From a candidate division WOR-1 bacterium RIFOXYB2_FULL_46_45 (GTDB lineage: Bacteria; Margulisbacteria; WOR-1; XYC2-FULL-46-14): a DNA stretch of 64,000 nucleotides. The stretch is taken from the NCBI GenBank assembly GCA_001771585.1, contig MEUE01000004.1, positions 1 to 64,000 of the forward strand, in the 5' to 3' direction. The position numbers and the translations under genes were made by a program. This document shows positions 56,112 to 64,000 of the stretch, piece after piece. The notes under the pieces were generated by a model, which made no database searches, was not told the DNA's origin, and was given only the letters and a program-made list of their open reading frames with translations. The first letter of the stretch is position 1. Every line of letters begins with the position of its first letter.

Positions 56112-56484
56112 CCATCCGCCGGCGAATCCCGCGGCTGACCAGCTCATAAATCTCTTCCATCAAAAACGGTTTGCGTAAATATTCCAAAGCACCCAAATCA
56201 ATCGCCCGGGCATGGGAATGCTCGTCTCCATAAGCGGTTACCATCGCCACCTCTATCTCCGGATCCTTCTCTTTAAACTGCCGCAAAAGCTCCAGCCCAT
56301 CCACCTTGGGCATCTTAATATCGACAAAGGCGACATCGTATTTCCCCTTGGCAAAGGTTTTGAGCGCTTCGGTGCTGTCCTCAAAAAGGTCAACGTTGTA
56401 ATTTTTAATACTCAAGATCATCTTGAAAGACTCAAGAACCGACGGCTCATCGTCAACAACAATGATCCTGGCGTTATCGCTCAT
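56089..56484 (-). CDS. Single-domain response regulator, tandem copy 3
   Basis: 131 residues: IVVDDEPSV, AFVDIKMPKVDG, MVTAYGDE and LRKPFLMEEIYELV. The last block is almost identical in the three tandem genes, down to the DNA level. Starts as ATGA overlapping the preceding stop, with GAGAGG upstream. No output domain. Confidence 0.9.
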   Translation of the reverse strand: MSDNARIIVVDDEPSVLESFKMILSIKNYNVDLFEDSTEALKTFAKGKYDVAFVDIKMPKVDGLELLRQFKEKDPEIEVAMVTAYGDEHSHARAIDLGALEYLRKPFLMEEIYELVSRGIRRRMARRDQAF

Positions 56485-56867
56485 TTATTATCCTCTCTCA
56501 ACTTCAGACCGCGCTCAACCAGCTCATAGATCTCTTCCATTAAAAATGGTTTGCGCAAATATTCGATCACACCCAGTTTGCGGGCGGTGGTTTCGGAGGC
56601 CTTGGTATCATACGCGGTCATGATTATTACCTGCAAGCGCGGATCGGTTTTTTTCATCTCCCTTAAAATTTCGATCCCGTCGATCTGGTCGGGGAGCTTG
56701 AGGTCGATAAAGGCAACATCGTATTTGTCTTTTTGAAAATTCGCGAGAGCGGAATGGCCGTCGGCAAAGACTTCAACTCCGTAATCTTTGTACTTTAAGG
56801 TCATTTTAAACGCTTCGAGGATACTGGTTTCGTCGTCGATCACCAGAACATTGGCTTTAACGCTCAA
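56481..56867 (-). CDS. Single-domain response regulator, tandem copy 2
   Basis: 128 residues from a TTG that overlaps the TGA of the first copy. LVIDDETSI, AFIDLKLPDQIDG (one residue longer than its neighbours in this loop), IMTAYDTK and LRKPFLMEEIYELV. Middle gene of three co-translated receivers. Confidence 0.9.
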   Translation of the reverse strand: MSVKANVLVIDDETSILEAFKMTLKYKDYGVEVFADGHSALANFQKDKYDVAFIDLKLPDQIDGIEILREMKKTDPRLQVIIMTAYDTKASETTARKLGVIEYLRKPFLMEEIYELVERGLKLREDNK

Positions 56868-57292
56868 TGTATCCCTTCGGGCGGCTTCGGGGTGGCCGAT
56901 TCTTTTGGGGTTTTTACTCTGCGGCGGCGGCGCAGGCCGCGATCAACCAGTTCATAAATCTCTTCCATCAAAAACGGTTTGCGTAAATATTCCAGCGCTC
57001 CCATATTGATGGCGTTGGCATGTGAAGCGTCGGTGGCATAGGCGGTAACAATTACGACTTCAAGTTCGGAGTCGGCTTCTTTTAATTTTTTCAGCACTTC
57101 CAGGCCGTCCATCTTGGGGAGCTTCATGTCGATAAAGGCGATATCGTATTTCCCTTTTTCTATTTTTTCGAGGGCGGAGGGGCCGTCAAGAAAAGCGTCA
57201 ACGTCATAATCTTTGATTTTGAGGATCATCTTGAAGGATTCCAAAACCGTCGGCTCGTCGTCAACTACCAGGATTTTTATATTTTCTGACAC
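56864..57292 (-). CDS. Single-domain response regulator, tandem copy 1
   Basis: About 142 residues. I choose the GTG at 57292 (VSENIKILVVDDE) because AGAGGTG lies 5 nt ahead; the frame extends 13 codons further to another GTG without a better site. AFIDMKLPKMDG, IVTAYATD and LRKPFLMEEIYELV. The C-terminal tail is basic (RRRRRVK). First gene of the receiver trio. Confidence 0.88.
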   Translation of the reverse strand: MSENIKILVVDDEPTVLESFKMILKIKDYDVDAFLDGPSALEKIEKGKYDIAFIDMKLPKMDGLEVLKKLKEADSELEVVIVTAYATDASHANAINMGALEYLRKPFLMEEIYELVDRGLRRRRRVKTPKESATPKPPEGIH

Positions 57293-57332
57293 TTTGCACC
57301 TCTTTCGGAATTTTATCAATTCACCCTCCACT

Positions 57333-57360
57333 TTGCAAGCGGGTATTTGTGTTATATAAT
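57333..57360 (+). promoter_or_regulatory. tRNA-Met promoter
   Basis: TTGCAA (57333-57338), 16-bp spacer, TATAAT (57355-57360), 14 nt before the tRNA. Confidence 0.6.
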
Positions 57361-57374
57361 GAATTTGGAAACAA

Positions 57375-57448
57375 GCCGGGATAGCTCAGTTGGCTAGAGC
57401 GAGGGACTCATAAGCCCTAGGTCGTCGGTTCAATCCCGACTCCCGGCA
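57375..57448 (+). tRNA. tRNA-Met (CAT), elongator type
   Basis: 74 nt, anticodon CAT in GGGACTCATAAGCCC, acceptor GCCGGGA with TCCCGGC, T-loop GGTTCAATCC. The first acceptor pair is G-C, so it is not an initiator. A tRNA-Ile decoding AUA (also CAT) cannot be fully excluded. CCA is not encoded. Confidence 0.9.
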
Positions 57449-57460
57449 AACAAAAATCCT

Positions 57461-57730
57461 ATGAAAAAAACATTGGTCTTGTCCGCTTATCTTTTTTTTG
57501 TGCCGTCGCTTTATATTATTTTGACTTCAAGACGTTTGGATAAGGACTGCTCCTTCCACGCGGCACAGGCTTTTCTCCTCTGGCTTATCTTCCTGGCGGT
57601 TTACACCATCCTAGTTCCGATCCGCGATTCGCACTTTGCGATCCTGCTGCCCTGGGGAGCAATCGCCGCGATCGGGATCACTAAAATTAAAGTACCGGTC
57701 CTCTCCGGCTGGGCGGAAGCGTTATGTTAA
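57461..57730 (+). CDS. Small membrane protein (DUF4870/Tic20-like)
   Basis: 89 residues, mostly two or three hydrophobic helices, with the phrase CSFHAAQAFLLWLIF similar to the 'FHAKQ' motif of DUF4870-type proteins. It starts 12 nt after tRNA-Met, probably on the same transcript, and overlaps tilS by 7 nt. No ribosome site is obvious. Function unknown. Confidence 0.6.
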   Translation: MKKTLVLSAYLFFVPSLYIILTSRRLDKDCSFHAAQAFLLWLIFLAVYTILVPIRDSHFAILLPWGAIAAIGITKIKVPVLSGWAEALC

Positions 57731-59115
57731 AAGAACGATTTCTGCAAACGATCAAAGAATACAAGATGATCAAGCCCAAGGACATTGTTTTGGCCGGAGT
57801 TTCGGGAGGCGCCGATTCGGTTTCCCTTCTTCATCTTTTAAATGAAGCAAAAGAAGAATTGGATTTTACCCTCTATGTGGCCCACTTAAATCATCTCTTG
57901 CGGCCGGACGCGGAGATCGACCAGCGTTTTGTTGAGGGGCTCTCCAAAAACCTGGGATTAACCTGCATCTCCGATTCGGTAAACGTTGCCGCCTACGCCG
58001 AAACCGAAAAAATGAACATCGAAAACGCCGCCCGCAAACTGCGCTACGAATTCTACCGCAACACCGCGCAAAAGATCGGGGCAAACAAGATCGCTCTGGG
58101 GCACAACGCCGACGACAACGTTGAAACTTTTTTAATGCACCTGTTGAGGGGAGCGGGACTGAAGGGGTTGACCGGGATCCCCCCTGTCAGAAAAAACATT
58201 GTCCGCCCGCTGATCAAAATCTGGCGGCGGGACATCGACAAATATATCGCCACGCTTAAGCTGGTTCCCAGAATCGATCACACCAACTACGAGTCCAAAT
58301 ACCTGCGCAACCGCGTTCGCTTAAAATTGATCCCGCAGCTTAAAATTTATAATTTAAACATCAAGGATATCCTTTTGCAAACGATCCTTCTCTTAACCGA
58401 AGATTCGCTTTATCTGGAGAGAGAGGTCAAGCAAGCCCTGCAGGAGATCATCACCCGCCAGAGCGACTATGAGCTGGAACTTAATCTTGAAAAACTCCGC
58501 GCGCTTGACCCTCCGGTGCAGGGGCATTTTATCCGCGCGGCGATCGAACGGGTGAAAGGGAACCTGTCGGAACTGGCCTTCTCGCATATTCATGATATCT
58601 TAAAAAATCTTTATTCGAACGAAAGCTGGGAGTTGAACCTTCCGGAAAAGATTTTTGTGATCGGGACTCGCAGCAAGCTGACCATCACCAAAGAGAAGCC
58701 TCCTCTTCCCCAAAAAATTTCTTTCCGTTATAAACTGCCGATACCAGGCAAAGTTCTGATCGAAGAGATCGGAATGGAGATCATGGCCGAAATCGAAAGC
58801 AAAAAATCTTTCCAGGAGACCGAACCTTCCGCCGACACCGTCTATGTCGATTTTGACGAAGCGGGCAAAGAACTGCTGGTCAGGTCGCGCCGCGACGGCG
58901 ACCGCTTCTATCCGCTCGGCATGAAGGGGGCAAAAAAGCTGCAGGACTTTTTTGTCGACAACAAAATAAATAAAGAGGATCGGGACCGGATTCCGATTGT
59001 TGAGGCGGAGGGACGCATCATCTGGGTAGCCGGACTGCGGATCGACGAAAGGGTCAAAGTCACCCGCAAGACCTCAAAAGTCATAAAACTACATGCGAAT
59101 CATAGAAATCCATAA
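57724..59115 (+). CDS. tilS: tRNA(Ile)-lysidine synthetase
   Basis: 463 residues. PP-loop GVSGGADSVSLLHLL, then GHNADDNVETFLMHLLRGAG and the TilS-specific RPLIKIWRRDIDKYI, and a C-terminal domain with RSRRDGDRFYPLGMKG and KKLQDFFVD. It converts C34 of the AUA-reading tRNA-Ile to lysidine. Overlaps folP by 23 nt, in an operon with folate and tRNA-modification genes. Confidence 0.94.
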   Translation: MLKERFLQTIKEYKMIKPKDIVLAGVSGGADSVSLLHLLNEAKEELDFTLYVAHLNHLLRPDAEIDQRFVEGLSKNLGLTCISDSVNVAAYAETEKMNIENAARKLRYEFYRNTAQKIGANKIALGHNADDNVETFLMHLLRGAGLKGLTGIPPVRKNIVRPLIKIWRRDIDKYIATLKLVPRIDHTNYESKYLRNRVRLKLIPQLKIYNLNIKDILLQTILLLTEDSLYLEREVKQALQEIITRQSDYELELNLEKLRALDPPVQGHFIRAAIERVKGNLSELAFSHIHDILKNLYSNESWELNLPEKIFVIGTRSKLTITKEKPPLPQKISFRYKLPIPGKVLIEEIGMEIMAEIESKKSFQETEPSADTVYVDFDEAGKELLVRSRRDGDRFYPLGMKGAKKLQDFFVDNKINKEDRDRIPIVEAEGRIIWVAGLRIDERVKVTRKTSKVIKLHANHRNP

Positions 59116-60262
59116 CCTTCCGGAAGCCGAGGCCGAACTCCTAAAAATCAAAGCCGATCGACAGGGAATAAAAATAATGGCTCCCAAAGCGGTTTTTCGC
59201 GCGGTTAAAATCGAAAAGCTCTCTCCGACCCAAAGCAACATTATTAAACAGGAAATGCTGGCTCTGGGGGGAGAAGCGGCGGTCAGCCGCGGCTCAATCA
59301 ACCATTCGGAAAAAGAGGGAGGAGCGCTTCTTCTGGGAACGCTCCAACAATTTGAGGATTTAATAAAAAAGCTCCGGCAACATTGTTTTAGGCTCCCGGA
59401 TATGGCTAAAGAGCTTGAGACGGTCCTGAAAAACTATACAGCTCCCCTCTCTTTAAAAATCGGAGGAAAAACTTGGCCGCTCGGCAAGAAAACTTATATC
59501 ATGGGGATCCTAAATGTAACCCCCGATTCTTTTTCCGACGGCGGCTTGTTTTTTGACCATGAAAAAGCGATCGCGCATGGCATGAAAATGATCGAAGAAG
59601 GGGCGGATATAATCGACATAGGCGGAGAATCGACCCGCCCCGGAGCAACTCCGGTTTCAATCAAAGAAGAGGTCAGAAGGATTGTGCCGGTAGTAAAAAA
59701 ACTGGCAAAAGAGCTCCCGGTTTCAATAGACACCAGCAAATCCATCGTTACCCAAGCCGCCTTGGAAGCCGGAGCGGTGATGGTGAACGATGTCAGCGGG
59801 TTCCATCGTGATCCCAAAATGGCAAAGATAGCGGCAAAATTCAACGCGACTGTTACCATTATGCATATGCAAAAACATCCACATTATTTTGACCTGATCG
59901 GCAACATAATTTCCTATCTAAAAGAAGGGCTTGCAATTGCCCGAAATGCTGGTATACTAAATAACCAAATAATAGTTGACCCGGGATTCGGCTTCGGGAA
60001 GAGCGTCGAAGGCAACCTTGAGATTTTAAGGCGGCTTAAGGAATTAAAAGTTCTGGGGCATCCTCTCTTGGTTGGAACCTCTCGCAAGTCATTTATCGGT
60101 AAAACGCTTAATCTGCCGGTTGAGGAGAGGATAGAAGGGACGATCGCGACGGTAGTCCTGGCGATCCAAAACGGGGCGGATATTATCCGAATCCATGACG
60201 TTAAAGAGATGAAACGATCCGCCAAAATGGCGGATAAAATTATACGAAGGAGGAGAATCTGA
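59093..60262 (+). CDS. folP: Dihydropteroate synthase with N-terminal extension
   Basis: 389 residues. The synthase domain starts near residue 135 with MGILNVTPDSFSDGG. It continues with GGESTRPGA, MVNDVSGF, DPGFGFGKSVEGNL and GTSRKSFIG, all substrate-binding blocks. The first 130 residues form an extra domain not present in the E. coli enzyme, of a kind seen in some other bacterial lineages. The enzyme joins p-aminobenzoate to the pterin. Its TGA overlaps the folK ATG by one base. Confidence 0.93.
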   Translation: MRIIEIHNLPEAEAELLKIKADRQGIKIMAPKAVFRAVKIEKLSPTQSNIIKQEMLALGGEAAVSRGSINHSEKEGGALLLGTLQQFEDLIKKLRQHCFRLPDMAKELETVLKNYTAPLSLKIGGKTWPLGKKTYIMGILNVTPDSFSDGGLFFDHEKAIAHGMKMIEEGADIIDIGGESTRPGATPVSIKEEVRRIVPVVKKLAKELPVSIDTSKSIVTQAALEAGAVMVNDVSGFHRDPKMAKIAAKFNATVTIMHMQKHPHYFDLIGNIISYLKEGLAIARNAGILNNQIIVDPGFGFGKSVEGNLEILRRLKELKVLGHPLLVGTSRKSFIGKTLNLPVEERIEGTIATVVLAIQNGADIIRIHDVKEMKRSAKMADKIIRRRRI

Positions 60263-60924
60263 TGGCGAAGAAAAAAAAGAAAGCAGGGACAGGCCTTAGA
60301 CCTGTCCGTTCCAACAAAAAAGGCCTTAGGCCTGTCCAAAAGGCAAAAAAAGTTGATGGAAAACACCCAAAAATAAAAGGTCCGCAAAGGGTTTTTTTGG
60401 CGTTGGGAAGCAATGTCGGCGACCGGGAAGAATATATAGAGCAGGCGGTTTTTTTAATCAGTAAGATTAAGGGGGTCGAGGTTCTGAAAAGGTCAACCAA
60501 CCACGAAACCGAACCGGAAGGAGACACCGACCAGCCCTCTTTCATCAACGCCGCCCTTGAGATCAAGACCGAGCTCCCTCCGCAAAAACTGCTCAACGAA
60601 TTTACCACCATTGAAAACGCCCTTGGGCGGGAAAGGGAGACCGAATGGGGACCGCGCACAATCGATATTGATCTCCTTTTCTACGGAAAAATGATTGTAA
60701 GCGAAGACAATCTACAGATCCCCCACCCCCTGATCCATGAGCGGACTTTTGTCTTGGAACCGATGAAAGAGATCGCTCCCGAATTTACCCATCCGGTGCT
60801 GGAAAAAACTATTGAAGAACTTTTTGAAGAAAGAAAAGTTGAAAGCGGGCATACATACGATGACGATCTACCGGGATTCAAAAAAATCAAAGGGGCCATC
60901 TACGACGACTACGAACGTTGGTGA
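60262..60924 (+). CDS. folK: HPPK (6-hydroxymethyl-7,8-dihydropterin pyrophosphokinase) with repeat-encoded N-terminus
   Basis: 220 residues. The HPPK domain begins at VFLALGSNVGDREEY (about residue 43), with GPRTIDIDLLFYG and PHPLIHERTFVLEPM as catalytic and binding motifs. The first 40 residues are Lys-rich and encoded by two copies of a GGACAGGCCT-type palindrome (60287-60337), a feature absent from normal HPPK. It makes the pyrophosphoryl pterin used by FolP. tsaE starts inside its 3' end. Confidence 0.92.
   Translation: MAKKKKKAGTGLRPVRSNKKGLRPVQKAKKVDGKHPKIKGPQRVFLALGSNVGDREEYIEQAVFLISKIKGVEVLKRSTNHETEPEGDTDQPSFINAALEIKTELPPQKLLNEFTTIENALGRERETEWGPRTIDIDLLFYGKMIVSEDNLQIPHPLIHERTFVLEPMKEIAPEFTHPVLEKTIEELFEERKVESGHTYDDDLPGFKKIKGAIYDDYERW
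60287..60337. repeat. Palindromic repeats encoding the FolK N-terminal extension
   Basis: A 21-bp palindrome (60287-60307, arms GGACAGGCCT/AGACCTGTCC with one mismatch) and a second partial copy (60320-60337) with the GGCCTTAGGCCTGTCC core. They encode GTGLRPVRS and KGLRPVQ. Confidence 0.8.
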
Positions 60925-61303
60925 GACAAAAAGGCTTGGAAAAGAACTGGCGAAGACCTTAAAAAATCACGACATTCTAGCTTTGTCCGGAGATCTGGGC
61001 GCGGGAAAAACGACGCTGATTCAGGGAATCTGCGAAGGGCTGGGAATTAAAGATTACGTCACCTCCCCTTCTTTTACCATTATCAATGAGTACAATGGGA
61101 AATTACCCGTCTTCCACATCGACCTTTACCGACTGGAAGAGATTGAAAGCATCAAAGACCTCGGAATCGAAGAATATTTTCAAAAAGATGGTATTATTAT
61201 AATTGAATGGGCGGAGCGGATGTTCGATCTTCTACCCAAAAAAGCGCTAAAAATTAAAATAGAGGTAATTGATGAAAATACTCGGAATATCGTCCGCGAC
61301 TAA
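60860..61303 (+). CDS. tsaE: tRNA threonylcarbamoyladenosine biosynthesis ATPase TsaE
   Basis: About 147 residues from MTIYRDSKK; earlier in-frame starts lie deeper in folK. Walker A SGDLGAGKTTLIQGI, SPSFTIINEYNG and HIDLYRLEEIE, and the closing IIIEWAERM. Works with TsaB and TsaD in making t6A37 on tRNAs reading ANN codons. It overlaps folK by 65 nt and tsaB by 32 nt, an unusually tight packing. Confidence 0.9.
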   Translation: MTIYRDSKKSKGPSTTTTNVGETKRLGKELAKTLKNHDILALSGDLGAGKTTLIQGICEGLGIKDYVTSPSFTIINEYNGKLPVFHIDLYRLEEIESIKDLGIEEYFQKDGIIIIEWAERMFDLLPKKALKIKIEVIDENTRNIVRD

Positions 61304-61850
61304 AACAATCAGTGTTGGCTTGGTGGATCAAGACAAGTTATTGGCCGAACTTACATTCTCAGGCCTTGAAGCTTTTACCGAAGACCTGATCGTTTATATA
61401 AAAAAGATAATTGATGAATCGGGAGTAAAACCGGAATGTATTGCGGTAACAGAGGGACCGGGAGCGTATTCGGGTCTGCGCGGCGGGATGGCGACGGCAA
61501 AAACATTGGCACAGGTTATGAAAATTCCGGTAGTCGGCGTTTCCACCCTTGAAGCGATTGCTTATAATATGATTGATGTTGACGGAACCGTAGCGGCAGT
61601 GACCCACGCCAAGTCCGACGATTATAATTTTGCCTTGTTTGGAATAGCAAATAGAGAGATAAAACGACTAACCGATGATCTGTTGGTTTCAAAAGACCGG
61701 CTTGAAAAAAAACTGGCCCACATCAAAAGATGCGACGGCTTACCACGCGGCAGCTCGGTTGCTTTTCTGGCGCAAGGGAAAGAAAAGGTTGATCTTCTAA
61801 AACTTCACCCCAAATATTCGCATAAGCCGAATATCAGGGAGTATAAATGA
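61272..61850 (+). CDS. tsaB: tRNA threonylcarbamoyladenosine biosynthesis protein TsaB
   Basis: About 192 residues from MKILGISSATKTISVGL, with GAGGT 5 nt ahead. EGPGAYSGLRGGMATAKTLA is the family signature. A scaffold for the t6A complex. It ends with a 4-nt overlap with the rimI-like gene, the usual neighbour. Confidence 0.92.
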   Translation: MKILGISSATKTISVGLVDQDKLLAELTFSGLEAFTEDLIVYIKKIIDESGVKPECIAVTEGPGAYSGLRGGMATAKTLAQVMKIPVVGVSTLEAIAYNMIDVDGTVAAVTHAKSDDYNFALFGIANREIKRLTDDLLVSKDRLEKKLAHIKRCDGLPRGSSVAFLAQGKEKVDLLKLHPKYSHKPNIREYK

Positions 61851-62269
61851 TCAAAATATTCCTGCTGACAGAAAAGGAGCTCCCCGAAGTTATCGCGATC
61901 GAAAATCTCTCTTTTCCTTTCCCCTGGAAACCGGAACAGTTCAGCAAAAACCTGCCGCAGTTTTATTGCGCTAAAATCGACGATAAAGTCGTCGGCTTTA
62001 TCGGGATAGAAAAAATCCACGATGAAGCGCATATTCTGCACATGGCGGTTGATCCGGCCTTTAGGCGCCAGGGGATCGGAAAATTGATGCTTGAGGAAGC
62101 GCTAAAAACAGATGCTTCCAAATTTATTCTTGAAGTGCGTGAATCAAACTCCCCCGCCCGCTCGCTTTATGAGAGCTTCGGATTTAAAGAGGCGTACCGG
62201 CGGAAAAAATACTATAATGATAACGACGAAGACGCGCTGGTGATGATTTATGAAAAAAAACCTGCTTGA
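61847..62269 (+). CDS. rimI: Ribosomal-protein-alanine N-acetyltransferase (RimI-like GNAT)
   Basis: 140 residues. GNAT fold with acetyl-CoA loop MAVDPAFRRQGIGKLML and C-terminal LEVRESNSPARSLYESFGF, the RimI pattern. Acetylates N-terminal residues of ribosomal protein S18 in E. coli; substrate here inferred. Next to tsaB as in many genomes, and overlapping metH by 20 nt. Confidence 0.9.
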   Translation: MIKIFLLTEKELPEVIAIENLSFPFPWKPEQFSKNLPQFYCAKIDDKVVGFIGIEKIHDEAHILHMAVDPAFRRQGIGKLMLEEALKTDASKFILEVRESNSPARSLYESFGFKEAYRRKKYYNDNDEDALVMIYEKKPA

Positions 62270-64000
62270 AGAATTAAAAAACCGAATATTGGTTATCGAC
62301 GGAGCGATGGGTACCATGCTGATGCAAAACGGCATCCGCCCCGACGAAAACTTTGACCTCCAAAACATTAAAAATCCGGAAATAGTAAAGTCCGTGCATA
62401 AGGCCTATGTCGATGCCGGAGCGGATATAATAGAAACGAATACTTTCGGCGCAAACCGCCTAAAAGTCGGCGACAAAGTAAAAGAGATCAACCAGGTCGC
62501 AGTGAAACTGGCAAAGGAGGCCGGAGCACTTTTTGTCTGCGGATCGGTCGGACCTTTGGGAAAACTGCTCCAACCGTATGGGGAAGTAAGTTTTGATGAG
62601 GCCCACAGCATCTTCAAGGAACACATCGCCGCTTTGGCGGAAGCCGGAGCCGATTGCATATCGATTGAAACAATTTCCGATATACAGGAGATGCGGGCGG
62701 CGTTGATCGCGGCCAAAGAAGCAACGACCATCCCGATTATCGCCAGCATGACCTATGAAAAGGACGGCCGGACAATTTTTGGAACACCGATTGAAGCGGC
62801 GGCGGTAACGCTCGAAGCCCTTGGAGCCGATATTATCTCCCTAAACTGCTCAACCGGACCGGAAGATATGCTGGCCATAAGTGCAAAGCTCAAAGCTCAA
62901 AGTTCAAAGCCGATCATGGTGATGCCGAACGCCGGAATGCCGGATTTGGTTGACGGGAAAGCGGTCTATAAGATGACGCCGGAAACCTTTGCCAAACACG
63001 CGGCTAAGTTTGTTGAATTGGGAGTCGCTATTGTGGGCGGTTGTTGCGGTACTTCACCTAAACATATCAAAGAGGTCGCAAAAACAGTTAAGTCCATGGA
63101 ACCGCGAATTTATTCGCAGGTTCCACAACCAAATTCAAAATTCTCTTCTAGAACAAAGGTAGTGGAAATAAAAGAAGGAAAGCTTTTTGTCGTCGGTGAG
63201 AGGATCAATCCGACCGGAAGAAAAGCGTTGCGGGAAGAGATAAAAGCGGGAAAGTTCCACACGATCCGGCAGGAGGCGGTTGAACAGACCAAAGCCCGGG
63301 CCGATCTTTTGGATATAAATATCAGCATTCCGATGGGAGACGACGCGGCAATCATGCAAAAAGCGGTGGAGACGGTCGTCTCCGCCAGCGACCTGCCGCT
63401 GTCGATCGATTCACCAAACACAAACGCGATTGAAAGCGGATTGAAAAACTTCCCCGGGCGGGCATTACTCAATTCGGTAAATGGCAAAAAAGAAAGTTTG
63501 GAGAAAGTTCTCCCTCTGGTAAAAAAATACGGGGCAATGGTCATCGGACTCTGCCTTGACGAGAACGGGATCCCCAAAACCGTGCAGGAGAAAGTTGCAA
63601 TTGCCAAAAAGATTATCGCAGCGGCGGAAAAACAAGGGATTTCTAAAGATCGGATGTTCATCGATACGCTGGTCATGACCGCGGCGGTCTCTGTTGACGA
63701 AGCGCTTGAAACGTTAAAAGCTATTCCTGAAGTAAAAAAACTGGGGGTTCGGACAATCCTGGGCGTCAGCAATTGCTCCCACGGCCTCCCCCACCGGGCA
63801 ATCGTAAACGGTATTTACCTCAAACTGGCCAGAATTTTTGGACTTGATGCCGGCATCATTGATCCACTCGACCCCGAAATTAATAAGGCCCTGGCATATA
63901 CGCCGAAAGAAAACGATAAGGACCGGTTAATTGAGGAATTAAAGAACGAAGTAAAAAAATCTTTCAAACTGCCAAAAACCGGAACAACCGCGTTAAAAAG
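62250..64000 (+). CDS. metH: Methionine synthase (cobalamin-type), partial
   Basis: 583 codons visible, open to the right edge. The homocysteine S-methyltransferase domain starts LLEELKNRILVIDGAMGTML and has the zinc Cys in SLNCSTGP and GGCCGTSPKHI. A pterin-binding domain follows (VVGERINPTGRKALREEI, DINISIPMGDDA, GVSNCSHGLPHRAIVN). Any cobalamin-binding domain would lie beyond the window; some bacteria encode it separately. A CAAAG-type repeat (62881-62911) encodes AKLKAQSSKP in a helix of the first domain. It follows the folate genes in the same direction. Confidence 0.9.
   Translation, partial: MKKNLLEELKNRILVIDGAMGTMLMQNGIRPDENFDLQNIKNPEIVKSVHKAYVDAGADIIETNTFGANRLKVGDKVKEINQVAVKLAKEAGALFVCGSVGPLGKLLQPYGEVSFDEAHSIFKEHIAALAEAGADCISIETISDIQEMRAALIAAKEATTIPIIASMTYEKDGRTIFGTPIEAAAVTLEALGADIISLNCSTGPEDMLAISAKLKAQSSKPIMVMPNAGMPDLVDGKAVYKMTPETFAKHAAKFVELGVAIVGGCCGTSPKHIKEVAKTVKSMEPRIYSQVPQPNSKFSSRTKVVEIKEGKLFVVGERINPTGRKALREEIKAGKFHTIRQEAVEQTKARADLLDINISIPMGDDAAIMQKAVETVVSASDLPLSIDSPNTNAIESGLKNFPGRALLNSVNGKKESLEKVLPLVKKYGAMVIGLCLDENGIPKTVQEKVAIAKKIIAAAEKQGISKDRMFIDTLVMTAAVSVDEALETLKAIPEVKKLGVRTILGVSNCSHGLPHRAIVNGIYLKLARIFGLDAGIIDPLDPEINKALAYTPKENDKDRLIEELKNEVKKSFKLPKTGTTALK

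Noticed and set aside
57375-57448. tRNA-Ile2 (lysidine-modified CAT) because tilS is next door
   Set aside because: The anticodon arm GGGACTCATAAGCCC is the elongator-Met type; proximity to tilS alone is weak evidence.
60812-60859. Longer TsaE start inside folK (MKNFLKKEKL...)
   Set aside because: This part is the shifted reading of the conserved end of FolK and lengthens TsaE beyond its usual size.
62250-64000. metH as a truncated gene
   Set aside because: The frame is still open at the window edge, so the missing C-terminus is due to the window limit.

Overview
The window looks like a chromosomal segment of an uncultured diderm (outer-membrane) bacterium. It has PorV-like and other outer-membrane beta-barrels, S-layer-homology domains fused to barrels, lipoproteins with lipoboxes, a secretin, a type IV pilus-type assembly cluster and N-terminal 7TM histidine kinases. 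Coding density, the many single-domain response regulators and the SLH-barrel proteins recall candidate phyla such as Margulisbacteria/WOR-1 (Saganbacteria). That placement is inference from gene style; the complete 16S gene here would settle it. Base composition is moderate, with clearly AT-rich patches at about 14.8-16.6 kb and 18.3-21.8 kb.

Layout. 1-12.2 kb (minus strand): secreted and envelope proteins. A six-gene chain runs from a lipoprotein at 9.8 kb to a PorV-like protein at 2.2 kb, with a three-gene secreted set upstream and a GxxExxY nuclease-like gene inside direct repeats downstream. 12.3-24.1 kb: signalling and lipid genes mixed with repeats. These are an NtrC-type regulator, a kinase that lacks its sensor, two orphan 7TM sensor cassettes, an inverted pair of non-coding elements around one exported-protein gene, remnants of a four-helix-bundle (23S intervening-sequence type) gene, plsC with a HAD phosphatase, a full 7TM-GAF kinase and two response regulators. 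24.3-29.3 kb: a complete rRNA operon on the minus strand (16S-tRNAIle-tRNAAla-23S-5S). 29.3-34.6 kb: trxB-cheW-MCP-cheA-receiver. 34.6-35.7 kb: five tRNAs and a receiver. 35.7-43.7 kb: pilus/secretion genes (secretin, PilO, a PilM-PilN fusion, three prepilins, PilC, PilB, a receiver). 43.7-46.0 kb: a histidine kinase split at a run of nine G. 46.1-64 kb: mostly housekeeping (lepA-hemW, M50 protease, uvrA, mnmA-nadA, three receivers, tRNAMet, tilS-folP-folK-tsaE-tsaB-rimI-metH).

How it fits together. The chemosensory set, the pilus genes and at least eight free-standing receiver proteins suggest phosphorelay control of surface motility or secretion. The folate genes (folP, folK) sit beside a folate/B12-type methyltransferase (metH), and tilS, mnmA, tsaB and tsaE form a tRNA-modification theme.

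The most unusual content is genome plasticity: a 7TM-GAF kinase that seems to have been split by inversion next to two sensor cassettes truncated at nearly the same GAF position; a G9 tract exactly at the break between sensor and kinase halves of another kinase; short palindromic repeats sitting in frame inside hemW, uvrA and folK; several repeat families, some with terminal inverted repeats; and -10 boxes placed 6-8 nt before start codons, suggesting leaderless transcripts.
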